Source: JAGPUQ01 sp050250395 (GTDB lineage: Bacteria; Pseudomonadota; Gammaproteobacteria; Pseudomonadales; Porticoccaceae). Taken from it: DNA of 64,000 bases. Made by a program: the position numbers and the translations under genes. The stretch is from contig JBFWOQ010000003.1 of the NCBI GenBank assembly GCA_050250395.1, positions 1-64,000 on the forward strand, written 5' to 3'. Of this stretch, positions 26,006 through 34,937 are shown one piece after another. Within the stretch, counting starts at the first letter, position 1. The number at the start of each line of letters is the position of its first letter. The notes under the pieces are model-generated. The model worked only from the letters and a program-made list of their open reading frames with translations, was not told the origin of the DNA and made no database searches.

Positions 26006-27025
26006 ATGCAGCTTCCCGACACCGCTCGGACCCACCGTTTTTGCGTCGCACCCATGCTCGACCGCACGGATCGGCAGTGCCGCGGCCTGTTCCGGCAGTT
26101 GAGCCGCGAGGCCCGGCTTTACACCGAGATGCTGACCACCGGTGCCCTCCTCCAGGGCGACGCCGACCGTTACCTGGAATTCGATCCACAGGAACATCCG
26201 GTCGCGGTGCAGCTCGGCGGCAGCGATCCCCACGAACTCGCCGCCTGCGCACGTCTCGCTCAACAGCGCGGCTACGACGAGATCAACCTCAATTGCGGCT
26301 GCCCCAGCGATCGCGTCCAGTCCGGGCGCTTCGGTGCCTGCCTGATGCTCGACCCCGGACTGGTCGCACGTTGCGTTGCGGCCATGGTGGACGCTGTCGC
26401 CGTCCCAGTGACGGTAAAGTGCCGCATCGGGGTCGATGACCAGGACGGTTACGATGCGCTTGCCGGCTTCGTGGCAACGGTCGCTGCCGCGGGTTGCGAT
26501 ACCTTTGTGGTCCACGCCCGCAAGGCCTGGCTGAGGGGCTTGAGTCCCAAGGAGAACCGCGAGATTCCCCCGCTGGATTACCCGGCGGTCTATCGTCTCA
26601 AGGCCGAGTTCCCGCACCTCAGGATTGTTCTCAACGGTGGGATTCGGGATCTCGCGTCGGTCCGCATCCATCTGGCGCGCGTCGACGGCGTCATGCTGGG
26701 GCGGGAAGCCTATGACAATCCGGGCTTGCTGACCTCCGTGGACAGTGATCTGTTCGGCGCAGTGGCCGAGCATCCCGAACTCGTGAGCCAGCGATTGCGG
26801 GCGTATCTGCTCGCCGGGCGCGCCGCTGGCGTGCCGCTGCACCGAATGACGCGGCACTTGCTCGGGCTGTACCAGGGGCGTCCCGGCGCGCGTCGGTTTC
26901 GTCGCCATCTGAGCATCCACGCGAACCAGCGCGGCGCCGGGATTGACGTATGGGACGCCGCGCTGGCCGCGCTCCGGCACGGCAACGAGCCGGCACGCTG
27001 TGCGCTGGGAGAGGCAACCCTATGA
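26006..27025 (+). CDS. dusA: tRNA-dihydrouridine(20/20a) synthase
   Basis: A 339-residue FMN-dependent enzyme that reduces uridine 20/20a in the tRNA D-loop. The opening RFCVAPMLDRTDRQCR, the catalytic Cys in NLNCGCPSDRV and VHARKAWLRGLSP are DusA signatures. NGGIRD for FMN phosphate binding and the C-terminal QGRPGARRFRRHLS also match. The ATG at 26006 fits the family start; the frame stays open far upstream without homology. The stop overlaps the next gene by ATGA. Confidence 0.93.
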   Translation: MQLPDTARTHRFCVAPMLDRTDRQCRGLFRQLSREARLYTEMLTTGALLQGDADRYLEFDPQEHPVAVQLGGSDPHELAACARLAQQRGYDEINLNCGCPSDRVQSGRFGACLMLDPGLVARCVAAMVDAVAVPVTVKCRIGVDDQDGYDALAGFVATVAAAGCDTFVVHARKAWLRGLSPKENREIPPLDYPAVYRLKAEFPHLRIVLNGGIRDLASVRIHLARVDGVMLGREAYDNPGLLTSVDSDLFGAVAEHPELVSQRLRAYLLAGRAAGVPLHRMTRHLLGLYQGRPGARRFRRHLSIHANQRGAGIDVWDAALAALRHGNEPARCALGEATL

Positions 27026-27483
27026 TCGAGCGTATCCAGGCATTCTTTGCCGGCCGCATCGTCACCGCGACGGGAGAGGTCGGCGGCGACGCCATCCGGC
27101 TTGCCACGGCGGCGCTCATGGTGGAGGTCATGCTGACGGATGGAACCCATAGCCCCGCCGAGATGGCACGGATTCCCGAGCTGCTCCAGCAGCGTTTTGG
27201 TCTCACGCCGCAGGAAGCCGCCGAACTGACCGACCTCGCGCGCCAGGAGGTCGCGGAAGCGACTTCCCTTTATCAGTTCACCGCGCTGGTAAACCAGCAC
27301 TTCAGCGCTGCCGACAAATACGCGCTGGTACACAACCTGTGGCAGGTTGCGTACGCGGATTCAACGCTCGACAAGTACGAAGAGGGCCTGATCCGCCAAG
27401 TGGCCGAGCTGATTCATCTGCCCCACAGCCGCTATATTCAAGCGCGCAATCGGGCGCGGGACAGTCAACATCGGCCGGTTTGA
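27022..27483 (+). CDS. TerB-like (tellurite resistance TerB family) protein
   Basis: A 153-residue all-helical protein of the TerB/DjlA-N fold with two helical halves: VEVMLTDGTHSPAEMARIPE and QVAYADSTLDKYEEGLIRQV. Each carries the acidic DG/DxxxxxxE pattern thought to bind metal. Proteins of this size often travel with dusA. A direct role in tellurite resistance is not implied. Its ATG overlaps the dusA stop, so translation is coupled. Confidence 0.8.
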   Translation: MIERIQAFFAGRIVTATGEVGGDAIRLATAALMVEVMLTDGTHSPAEMARIPELLQQRFGLTPQEAAELTDLARQEVAEATSLYQFTALVNQHFSAADKYALVHNLWQVAYADSTLDKYEEGLIRQVAELIHLPHSRYIQARNRARDSQHRPV

Positions 27484-27648
27484 AGTGCCCTGCGCGGACT
27501 GACGGCCAACAGACTGCCGAAAGACCGCCGCGGGCACCCGGCGCTTCGCACAGCGCGCTCCCGTCCTCGCCCGTCCAACCCGACACGTATCGGCCGTTGC
27601 GCTCCGGATGTCGTGCATCCGGCCTGTTCGCCGCGCTTTTACAACCGG

Positions 27649-28140
27649 CTAAAGACTGACGTCCTGTTCGATGGCATGGACCAGATCGAGGAACTCGGCT
27701 TCGCGTTCGGGATTGATCCGGGCGAGCAATTTGTGGGCATCGATAACACGTTGGCGCACTTCGGACAGGGGCGCATCGTCCGTGCAAAGTTCACGCAGCG
27801 GGGTTGGCGGGGGCGGCGTGGCAACGATGTCGAGGAATTCGTCCAAAGCCATGGTGGTCAGGTCACGCAGCACGTCGGGGTTATCGCAAAACACCAGCGG
27901 CTTGAGGTGGAACTGGTCGCGGCAGTGCAGCGCGAGACGCCCGATCAGGCCCAGCGTGGTACTGTCCAGCCCAGTCGCTTCCTGCAGATCGATAAGAACC
28001 TGCTCCGGACAGTCGCCCTGGAAAATGCGCTCCATGTAGCGTCCGAGCGAAGCGCACAGCGTGAGTCGGACATAGCCCCGCAATTTCACCAGGTACGAGT
28101 GGTCGAATTCACCAACCAGGATTTTCCCGGGATCAGGCAT
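27649..28140 (-). CDS. STAS-domain anti-sigma factor antagonist
   Basis: A 163-residue protein whose N-terminal 110 residues form a STAS fold. The phosphorylatable site appears to be the Ser or Thr in ATGLDSTTLG. The C-terminal 50 residues form an extra helical tail. In partner-switch pathways such proteins sequester anti-sigma kinases and are reactivated by PP2C phosphatases. Its ATG lies inside the end of the upstream phosphatase gene (8-bp overlap), so the two form a coupled module, comparable to HsbR/HsbA of Pseudomonas. Confidence 0.75.
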   Translation of the reverse strand: MPDPGKILVGEFDHSYLVKLRGYVRLTLCASLGRYMERIFQGDCPEQVLIDLQEATGLDSTTLGLIGRLALHCRDQFHLKPLVFCDNPDVLRDLTTMALDEFLDIVATPPPPTPLRELCTDDAPLSEVRQRVIDAHKLLARINPEREAEFLDLVHAIEQDVSL

Positions 28141-29452
28141 TGTGGGTCACCGTTAGCACCGAAACGTCATCGGGGGCTTCCTTGATCGCTTTCAGGCCGA
28201 GGGCATCGCAGATGCGGTCGTGATCCGGGGCAACCCCGGTGAGCAGCTCCAGCAAGCGCGCCTCTCGCGCCACACTGGTCGCGCCCTCGATCCGTTCCAT
28301 GAGGCCATCGGAAACCACTATCAGCGCCGAATTCGGCGGAAACTCCCGCTCCTGTATCTCCCAGGTTGCGTCCTTGAAGAGGCCCAACGGCTTGCCTCGA
28401 CCCGGAAGAAACTGAACGGATGCGCGCGTGACAAGAATCGGCGGCGGCGACAAGGCGCTCACTACATAGCGAAAGCGACCGCGTTCGGCATCGATGGCTC
28501 CGGAAAAGAATGTCAGGTGCTTATCGAGATCCATGGCCAGCATCTGCCGGTTGAGGTGCTCGGCGAGACCCTCTGGGGCCCTGGCCAAGGCCGCGAAATC
28601 CTTCTCGGCTGCGTGGCGCCGGCGCAATTGCCGCAGCAGGAACGCCAGCATTACCGTGACAAAAGCGGACGAGGCGCCATGCCCGGAAACATCGCCGAAA
28701 TAAAAGAGGATATAGCGATCAAATACCGAGTTGTAGCCAACAAAATCGCCGCTCAGGTAGAGGGAAGGCACAATCGAATGCGCCACCCGATAGCCACGAC
28801 ACCTAAGCGGTTGGCGGGGCAGGATGTCGAGCTGAACCTGGCGCCCGGCGAGTTGATCCATGCGCAGGACATTGAAACTTTCCCGCAACTCACGATTGGC
28901 CCGCTCCAGTTGGCGCCGGTAATCCATGTTTTCCTGATACAGGTCCTTGAAACTACCCGCCCGATCCACGGCCGCCATCAGCTCGTCCGGACGGAACGGA
29001 GGAATCAAGACGTCGATGGCCCCGCGCCGAAAGCTCAGGGCAACATCGTGCGGCGAAGGATCGTGGAGGATGACGATGGCGGCGAGCCCGGAATCGCGGC
29101 AGCGCTGGGCAAAACTCTCCTCGACGTTGCCCGGGACTTCGCCGACTTGCAGGTCGAGCACGAGCAGCGACGGCAGAAATTCCGGAATTCTCTCAAGCGC
29201 CTGACTGCGTCGCTCGACCACCTCGACGCTCCAGTCGTCGGCGGCCAGCAGAGCCGCCCATACGGCGCTTTCCGTCGCATCGGCGGAAATCAGCAGTGCC
29301 CGCTTGTTCTCCACTACCAGACTCCAGGCCTTGCCACCAGGTATCGATTCCAGGCGTTGGATCGCGCCGATAAGCGTCGAGAACGCATCATTGCCACCAG
29401 CATACGCCCGCGGCGCTGGCTTTTCAGTCGCGCCGCGAGCCGCGGCGATCAT
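28133..29452 (-). CDS. REC-PP2C (SpoIIE-type) response regulator phosphatase
   Basis: About 439 residues. There is an N-terminal receiver-like domain with the acceptor Asp in LLVLDLQVG (about residue 94), a linker helix and coiled coil, and a C-terminal SpoIIE PP2C phosphatase with FGDVSGHGASSA and VVSDGLMER metal-binding motifs. It probably dephosphorylates the STAS partner. The receiver looks degenerate: the conserved Lys-Pro near its end is replaced by FRP. No HATPase kinase domain follows, unlike HsbR. The start is uncertain; the frame opens at 29698, but that overlaps the porin terminator, so ATG 29641 or 29452 is more likely. Confidence 0.78.
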   Translation of the reverse strand: MIAAARGATEKPAPRAYAGGNDAFSTLIGAIQRLESIPGGKAWSLVVENKRALLISADATESAVWAALLAADDWSVEVVERRSQALERIPEFLPSLLVLDLQVGEVPGNVEESFAQRCRDSGLAAIVILHDPSPHDVALSFRRGAIDVLIPPFRPDELMAAVDRAGSFKDLYQENMDYRRQLERANRELRESFNVLRMDQLAGRQVQLDILPRQPLRCRGYRVAHSIVPSLYLSGDFVGYNSVFDRYILFYFGDVSGHGASSAFVTVMLAFLLRQLRRRHAAEKDFAALARAPEGLAEHLNRQMLAMDLDKHLTFFSGAIDAERGRFRYVVSALSPPPILVTRASVQFLPGRGKPLGLFKDATWEIQEREFPPNSALIVVSDGLMERIEGATSVAREARLLELLTGVAPDHDRICDALGLKAIKEAPDDVSVLTVTHNA

Positions 29453-29663
29453 GGCACGCAATTCTAGCCAACTGAGTGGTCCGATAATACAGCTACCGCG
29501 CCTGAGGCAAACTTCCCGGCTGCTTCTGACCGCTTCAGGAAGCCGGCCCCAATGTGTCCCGCAAAGCTTTCCGATGCCTTGGAGGACCGTTGTAGGAACG
29601 ACGAAGCTCGCCCCGAGTCGCGCAGGCACGCCTGGATCCATCGCACTGGCGCACCATCCGGGC

Positions 29664-29690
29664 AAAAAAAACCCCGCGTAGCGCGGGGTT
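29664..29690 (-). terminator. Rho-independent terminator of the porin gene
   Basis: On the minus strand AACCCCGCG-CTA-CGCGGGGTT is a 9-bp perfect stem followed by a run of eight T. It lies 27 bp after the porin stop codon. It is one of the two strongest terminators in the window. Confidence 0.9.
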
Positions 29691-29716
29691 GAAGTCAACT
29701 GCGGGGGCAGTCGTTA

Positions 29717-30934
29717 TCAGAACGCGTACTGGAGTCTGGCTACCAGCGCATCACCATCGTCCTCGCCGCCGATTTCTTCATCGGTCTCTGCGTGGACATA
29801 GTTGAGGGCGACCTTGACCAGTTCGTTGGCGTACCAGTTGACACCCAGGGTGAAGGTGTTTCCGGTGTCGCCGGAGAGATCGATCAGCGGATCTTGGTTG
29901 CCGCCGAGATCGAGTTCATCGTAGCGGGTAAAGACTTCCCAGGCGCCGCCAGGGCCACTGGGCTTGACCTTGTCAAACGCGGCGATGCCGGTCTTGTAGC
30001 CTCGCGTCTCGCCGGTGACGATATAGCCCACTTGGACGTAGTAGCCCTCGCCGTCGAGATCCGGGGCGCCGCCCATGCCGGAAAGCTCGCCGTCGAAGTA
30101 TTCGGCCATGGCGTGGAAGGGGCCGAAAGACGCCGCCAATTCGGCGTTCCAGACTTCCATTTCATCTGCTATGGCCCCACCGGTGTACTCGGCTTCGACT
30201 TTGGTCGCCTTGCCATCGGAGCCGCCGCGCACGCCAAGCCGGGACTCGATGGCATCGAAGCCATGACCGTCGCTCTCGCGGGTGGTATAGCCGATGCCCA
30301 GGTGAATCAGACCGTCCTTGCCGTACATGGGCCGCACCACCAGACGTCCCGTCGCGGCGGTGTCGAGTTCGTGCTCGCCGTCCAGATCCTGCTTGAAGAT
30401 ACCGGCACTGTAGGTGACCAAGTCGTTGGCGCCATGCAGTTTGACGCCGACATTATTGCCGGTATCGAAGGCGTTGGCCGGCAGTGACCGCTCCATGGCG
30501 GTGATCCATTTGGAGCTGCCGGTGTCTTCCAGACCGAAATTCTCTTTCTGCTGGCCAAAGGTCAACAGGGCCAGCTTGCCGAAGCCGGTATAGGTGGTGT
30601 GGAGTTGGTCGATGGAGCCGCTGTCGGTCAGGTTGTACGCTATCTCGTACGCCCAATCCTGATAATGCCCTGCGAGCTCGAGCCGGGCGCGACGGAAGAA
30701 GATGTCGCTGCCGTCATCGCCGATCGACTTGGCGTTGATCACGCCGTCGTAGCTGTTGTAGTCGAGCTGCATACGGCCGCCGATCTTGAATGAAGCCTTG
30801 CCATCCGCGGTCTTGGCTTCCAGACCGCCCTTGGTTTTAACAACGATATCCGGACCATCGGTGGTGATGGTGCCGGCCTGTACGCTGGCCGCGCCAGCAG
30901 ACAGAATTGCCAGGGCAATAGCGGTTTTCTTCAT
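29717..30934 (-). CDS. OprO/OprP-type outer-membrane porin
   Basis: A 405-residue beta-barrel protein. It has a signal peptide (KKTAIALAILSAGAASVQA), an early FKIGGRMQLDYNSYDG strand, many alternating amphipathic strands and a terminal aromatic residue (ARLQYAF) for BAM insertion. The fold family is that of phosphate-selective porins O/P, but selectivity cannot be inferred because the Lys/Arg ladder was not traced. GAGGGG precedes the ATG at 30934; the longer frame upstream is not coding-like. It is monocistronic with a strong terminator. Confidence 0.85.
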   Translation of the reverse strand: MKKTAIALAILSAGAASVQAGTITTDGPDIVVKTKGGLEAKTADGKASFKIGGRMQLDYNSYDGVINAKSIGDDGSDIFFRRARLELAGHYQDWAYEIAYNLTDSGSIDQLHTTYTGFGKLALLTFGQQKENFGLEDTGSSKWITAMERSLPANAFDTGNNVGVKLHGANDLVTYSAGIFKQDLDGEHELDTAATGRLVVRPMYGKDGLIHLGIGYTTRESDGHGFDAIESRLGVRGGSDGKATKVEAEYTGGAIADEMEVWNAELAASFGPFHAMAEYFDGELSGMGGAPDLDGEGYYVQVGYIVTGETRGYKTGIAAFDKVKPSGPGGAWEVFTRYDELDLGGNQDPLIDLSGDTGNTFTLGVNWYANELVKVALNYVHAETDEEIGGEDDGDALVARLQYAF

Positions 30935-31104
30935 CACAATCCCCTCTTCTCGTGGAAAAACTCTTTGAGGTCGATGACCTCGGCCCTTGGGCTGGGCGTC
31001 ATTGTCGGGAAGGAATGTGACGCTTAAGTGAAATCCGCATGACGTTTTGATGACAGCGCCGCAAGCCCGCAACCCGTGGCCGGACAAGGAGCAGGACATA
31101 TCGA

Positions 31105-31234
31105 CAGCTTATTGAAAAAAACTCTGCGAAGCGGCCAGCCGCGCGGCGCGCAGCGACCGAGAGATGAGCTACATGGGCGACGAAGCGAGCGCCAAGCAAC
31201 GAAGCTGATGGCTGCCGCGCCAGCTTTCCACAAG
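31105..31234. repeat. MITE-like repeat, family 2, diverged inverted copy
   Basis: This segment (CAGCTTATTGAAAAAAACTC through CAGCTTTCCACAAG) aligns to the reverse complement of 44693-44839, including CGGCGCGCAGCGACCGAGA and CAACGAAGC...ATGGCTGCCGC. It has many substitutions and some length loss. It occupies most of the 361-bp gap between the porin start and the etfA terminator. Confidence 0.75.
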
Positions 31235-31238
31235 ACGT

Positions 31239-31262
31239 AAAAAAGCCGGCACGGAGCCGGCT
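31239..31262 (-). terminator. Rho-independent terminator of etfBA
   Basis: On the minus strand AGCCGGCTCCGTGCCGGCTTTTTT forms an 8-bp GC stem followed by a T-run. It lies 34 bp past the etfA stop codon and would end the etfB-etfA transcript. Confidence 0.88.
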
Positions 31263-31295
31263 CTGAATGCGGGCTGGCCGGAGCCAGATGGGAGG

Positions 31296-32225
31296 TTACA
31301 ACGCGGCTTCGAGTTCCGGCAGAGCCTTGAAGAGATCCGCCACCAGACCGTAATCCGCGACCTGAAAGATCGGTGCGTCGGCATCCTTGTTGATGGCCAC
31401 GATGATCTTGGAATCCTTCATTCCCGCCAGATGTTGAATGGCCCCAGATATCCCCACCGCGATATAGAGGTCGGGCGCAACGATTTTCCCGGTCTGTCCC
31501 ACCTGCATCTCGTTGGGCACGAAGCCCGCGTCCACAGCGGCGCGCGAGGCGCCGACCGCCGCGCCCAGCTTGTCCGCGACGCGATACAGCATCGCAAAGT
31601 TATCGCCATTCTGCATGCCGCGACCACCGGACACGATGATCTTGGCCGCGGTCAGCTCCGGGCGGTCGGACTTGGCGACTTCCTCGCCCTTGTATTCGGT
31701 CAGACCGGTTTGGTGCGCCGCGGCGACAGTTTCGATGCTGGCGCTACCGCCTTCGGCCGGTACCGGATCGAAAGCCGTGGTGCGGACGGTGAGTACCTTA
31801 ATGGCGTCCAGGCTCTGCACGGTGGCGATGATGTTGCCGGCGTAGATCGGGCGCTGAAAGGTATCCTGAGACACCACCGCACTGATCTCGGATATCGCCT
31901 GCACATCCAGCAGCGCCGCCGCACGCGGCAGCACGTTCTTGCCGGTGGTGGTGGCCGGTGCCAGGACATGGGTGTAGTTCTTGGCGAGCTCGGCGATCAG
32001 TTGCGCGGTGTTTTCGGCCAGCTGATGATCGTACGCGGCGTTGTCGGCGACCAGCACCTTGGCGACACCCGCAACCTTGGCGGCGGCCTGGGCCACTGCG
32101 GCACAGTCCGCTCCCGCGACCAGCACATGAATGTCCGCGCCCAGTGCCTTCGCGGCGGCGATAGTGGCGAGCGTCGCTCCTTTCAGGGCGCCCTTCTCGT
32201 GTTCGGCCAGAACCAGGCTAGTCAT
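31296..32225 (-). CDS. etfA: Electron transfer flavoprotein alpha subunit
   Basis: A 309-residue subunit that carries the redox FAD. The C-terminal FAD domain shows IIVSGGRGMQNGDNF, a QVGQTGKIVAPDLYIA segment and GISGAIQHLAGMKDS. It accepts electrons from acyl-CoA and related dehydrogenases and passes them to ETF:quinone oxidoreductase. It overlaps etfB by 4 bp and ends in a strong terminator. An acyl-CoA dehydrogenase operon and the quinone oxidoreductase gene are close by. Confidence 0.95.
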   Translation of the reverse strand: MTSLVLAEHEKGALKGATLATIAAAKALGADIHVLVAGADCAAVAQAAAKVAGVAKVLVADNAAYDHQLAENTAQLIAELAKNYTHVLAPATTTGKNVLPRAAALLDVQAISEISAVVSQDTFQRPIYAGNIIATVQSLDAIKVLTVRTTAFDPVPAEGGSASIETVAAAHQTGLTEYKGEEVAKSDRPELTAAKIIVSGGRGMQNGDNFAMLYRVADKLGAAVGASRAAVDAGFVPNEMQVGQTGKIVAPDLYIAVGISGAIQHLAGMKDSKIIVAINKDADAPIFQVADYGLVADLFKALPELEAAL

Positions 32226-32974
32226 GCGATCACCTTTGCTTCGTTTTTCAGTTTATCGATCAGTTGCGCCACATCCTCCACCTTGATGCCCGCCTTGCGA
32301 TCCGGTGGTGGTTCGGCCTTGAGCAGCTTGGTGCGGGGCGCGACATCAACGCCCAATTCGTCCGGCGTGGTGGTGTCGATGGTTTTTTTCTTGGCCTTCA
32401 TGATATTCGGCAGGCTCGCGTAGCGCGGCTCGTTCAGGCGCAGGTCCGCAGTCACAATGGCCGGAAGCTTGATGGCGATGGTCTGAAGACCGGCATCGAC
32501 TTCCCGGATGACTTCGAGACTGCCCGCGCCAACCGTAATCCGCGACGCAAAAGTGGCCTGAGCGTAGCCTGTCAAGGCGCCGAGCATCTGCCCGGTCTGA
32601 TTGTTGTCGCCGTCGATGGCCTGCTTGCCGAGCAGCACCAGATCGGGCTTTTCCTTGTCGCAGATGGCTTTCAGGCATTTGGCGACGGCGAGCGGCTCCA
32701 GTGCGACATCCGTCTGCACCAGAATGCCGCGATCCGCGCCCAGTGCGAGTGCCGTGCGGATCTGCTCCTGCGCGGCCTGAGGCCCGAGCGACACGGCCAC
32801 AACTTCCGTGGCGGTGCCCTTTTCCCGCAGGCGGACCGCTTCTTCGACCGCAATTTCGCAAAACGGATTGATCGCCATCTTGACATTGGCCAGATCGGGG
32901 CCCGTATGATCGGACTTGGGCCGGACCTTGACGTTGTAGTCGGCGACGCGCTTGACCGCAACAAGTATCTTCAT
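32222..32974 (-). CDS. etfB: Electron transfer flavoprotein beta subunit
   Basis: A 250-residue subunit starting MKILVAVKRVADYNVKVRP, with the conserved CEIAVEEAVRLRE and the ETF-beta signature around VIREVDAGLQTIAIKLPAIV. It holds AMP and forms the dehydrogenase recognition face of the heterodimer. It is first in an etfB-etfA operon with a 4-bp overlap. The 250-bp gap upstream to the divergent ETF-QO gene should contain promoters for both directions. Confidence 0.95.
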   Translation of the reverse strand: MKILVAVKRVADYNVKVRPKSDHTGPDLANVKMAINPFCEIAVEEAVRLREKGTATEVVAVSLGPQAAQEQIRTALALGADRGILVQTDVALEPLAVAKCLKAICDKEKPDLVLLGKQAIDGDNNQTGQMLGALTGYAQATFASRITVGAGSLEVIREVDAGLQTIAIKLPAIVTADLRLNEPRYASLPNIMKAKKKTIDTTTPDELGVDVAPRTKLLKAEPPPDRKAGIKVEDVAQLIDKLKNEAKVIA

Positions 32975-33224
32975 GAATTACCCTTGCCAGTTGCTTGATA
33001 ATGAAGGGGAACAGATCGGGGCGCCTGCGGCCCGGCCGCGCCACCCTTTTCAGGGGGCGTAATCATGCCGAGGCGACCGGCATAAATCAATCCGACGCCC
33101 GTTCGGCGCCCCGTGCCTGCCCTCGCCCTTTCTGACTAGGGAGTCGGATGACCCGACAGGTCGTATTGGTCTGCACGGCGCCGGACGGATAAAATCGCCC
33201 CTTTCCCACCCGAGAAGGTCTGGC

Positions 33225-34865
33225 ATGAGCAGAGAATCCATGGAATACGATGTCGTGATCGTCGGCGCCGGTCCCGCCGGCCTCGCCGCTGCCTGCCGCC
33301 TGCGCCAACTGAACGACGCACTATCCGTGTGTGTGGTGGAAAAGGGCTCCGAGGTCGGCGCGCACATCCTCTCCGGCGCGGTATTCGAACCCACTGCCCT
33401 GAACGAACTGTTTCCCGACTGGAAAGCGCGCGAAGCGCCGCTGCTGACCGCGGTCGTCAAGGACGACATCCATGTCCTGCGCGGCGCGCAGGGCGCCATC
33501 AGGGTGCCCGGATTGTTCGTGCCCAAGACCATGCACAACGAGGGCAACTACATCATCAGCCTGGGCAATCTGTGTCGCTGGCTGGCCACCCAGGCCGAAG
33601 CCTTGGGTGTGGAAATCTTTCCGGGCTTTGCCGCCGCCGAAGTGCTCTATCACGACAATGGCGCGGTCAAGGGCATCGCGACCGGCGACATGGGAATTGG
33701 CGTTCATGGCGAGCACAAGGATACCTACACCCCGGGCATGGAGCTGCATGCCAGATACACACTGTTTTCCGAAGGCTGTCGCGGTCACCTGGGCAAGCAG
33801 TTGATCGCCCATTTTGGCCTCGACCAGGGCAAGGATCCCCAGCATTACGGCATAGGAATCAAGGAAATATGGCAGGTACCTGATGAAAAACATCAGCAAG
33901 GATTGGTGATTCACACCGCGGGCTGGCCGCTCGATCAAAGCAAATCCGCCGGCGGCGGCTTCCTCTATCATCTGGAGGACAACCAGGTCTCGGTCGGACT
34001 GATTGTGGACCTCTCCTACGCCAACCCCCATGTGAGCCCGTACGACGAATTCCAGCGCTACAAGCATCACCCCGTGATCCGCCAGTATCTGGAGGACGGC
34101 AAGCGCATCGCCTACGGCGCCCGCGCCATCGTCAAGGGCGGCCTTCAATCGCTGCCCAAAATGAGCTTCCCCGGCGGCCTGTTGATCGGCGACGACGCCG
34201 GAACCCTCAATTTCGCCAAGATCAAGGGCTCCCACACGGCGATGAAATCCGGAATGATCGCGGCGGAGGTGGTGGCGGCGGCGCTGGCCAATGCCCGCGC
34301 CAATGACGAACTGACGGAGTTCGCGGACGCCTTTACCGCTTCCTGGGCGTGGAAGGAACTGCACCGGCAGCGCAACTTCGGGCCGGCGCAGCATAAATGG
34401 GGGAACATCCTGGGCTCGGCCTTTGCCTTTGTCGACATCAACCTGTGCAACGGCAAACTGCCGATCACCCTGCGCGATCCAGTGCCGGATCATGCCCAGC
34501 TCAAGCCGGCCAAGGATTGCCCCCGCATCGATTACCCCAAGCCGGACGGCGTGCTCAGCTTCGACAAGCCTTCATCGGTATTTCTGTCCAATACCAATCA
34601 CGAGGAAGATCAGCCCTGCCACCTCACCCTGAAGGATGCGAGCATCCCGATCGCACACAACCTGCCGCTCTACGACGAACCCGCGCAGCGCTACTGTCCG
34701 GCAGGGGTGTACGAAGTCATCGACAACGCCAAGGGCGAGAAGATATTCCAGATCAACGGACAGAATTGCGTCCACTGCAAAACCTGCGACATCAAGGATC
34801 CGGCCCAGAATATCGTCTGGGTGGCACCCGAGGGCGCGGGCGGGCCGAACTACCCCAATATGTAA
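33225..34865 (+). CDS. Electron transfer flavoprotein:ubiquinone oxidoreductase
   Basis: A 546-residue membrane-associated flavo-iron-sulfur enzyme that moves electrons from ETF to ubiquinone. It has an N-terminal FAD motif (VIVGAGPAGLAAACRL), central LIGDDAGTLNFAKIKGSHTA, and a C-terminal [4Fe-4S] ligand set in RYCPAGVYE and NCVHCKTCDIKDP. It is full length relative to the family (about 550). An in-frame ATG at 33240 is an alternative start. Divergent from etfBA, it completes the dehydrogenase-to-quinone path. A strong terminator follows. Confidence 0.95.
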   Translation: MSRESMEYDVVIVGAGPAGLAAACRLRQLNDALSVCVVEKGSEVGAHILSGAVFEPTALNELFPDWKAREAPLLTAVVKDDIHVLRGAQGAIRVPGLFVPKTMHNEGNYIISLGNLCRWLATQAEALGVEIFPGFAAAEVLYHDNGAVKGIATGDMGIGVHGEHKDTYTPGMELHARYTLFSEGCRGHLGKQLIAHFGLDQGKDPQHYGIGIKEIWQVPDEKHQQGLVIHTAGWPLDQSKSAGGGFLYHLEDNQVSVGLIVDLSYANPHVSPYDEFQRYKHHPVIRQYLEDGKRIAYGARAIVKGGLQSLPKMSFPGGLLIGDDAGTLNFAKIKGSHTAMKSGMIAAEVVAAALANARANDELTEFADAFTASWAWKELHRQRNFGPAQHKWGNILGSAFAFVDINLCNGKLPITLRDPVPDHAQLKPAKDCPRIDYPKPDGVLSFDKPSSVFLSNTNHEEDQPCHLTLKDASIPIAHNLPLYDEPAQRYCPAGVYEVIDNAKGEKIFQINGQNCVHCKTCDIKDPAQNIVWVAPEGAGGPNYPNM

Positions 34866-34902
34866 TTTGGAGGCCGGGCTCGACCCCCGATCCAGCGTGA
34901 AG

Positions 34903-34932
34903 AAACGGTCGCCCGGTGCGACCGTTTTTTTT
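34903..34932. terminator. Rho-independent terminator between convergent genes
   Basis: AAACGGTCGC and GCGACCGTTT pair around a short loop and are followed by a T-run on the plus strand. The A residues on the other side allow some activity for the convergent acyl-CoA dehydrogenase gene, whose stop is 6 bp away. Confidence 0.88.
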
Positions 34933-34937
34933 GACTG

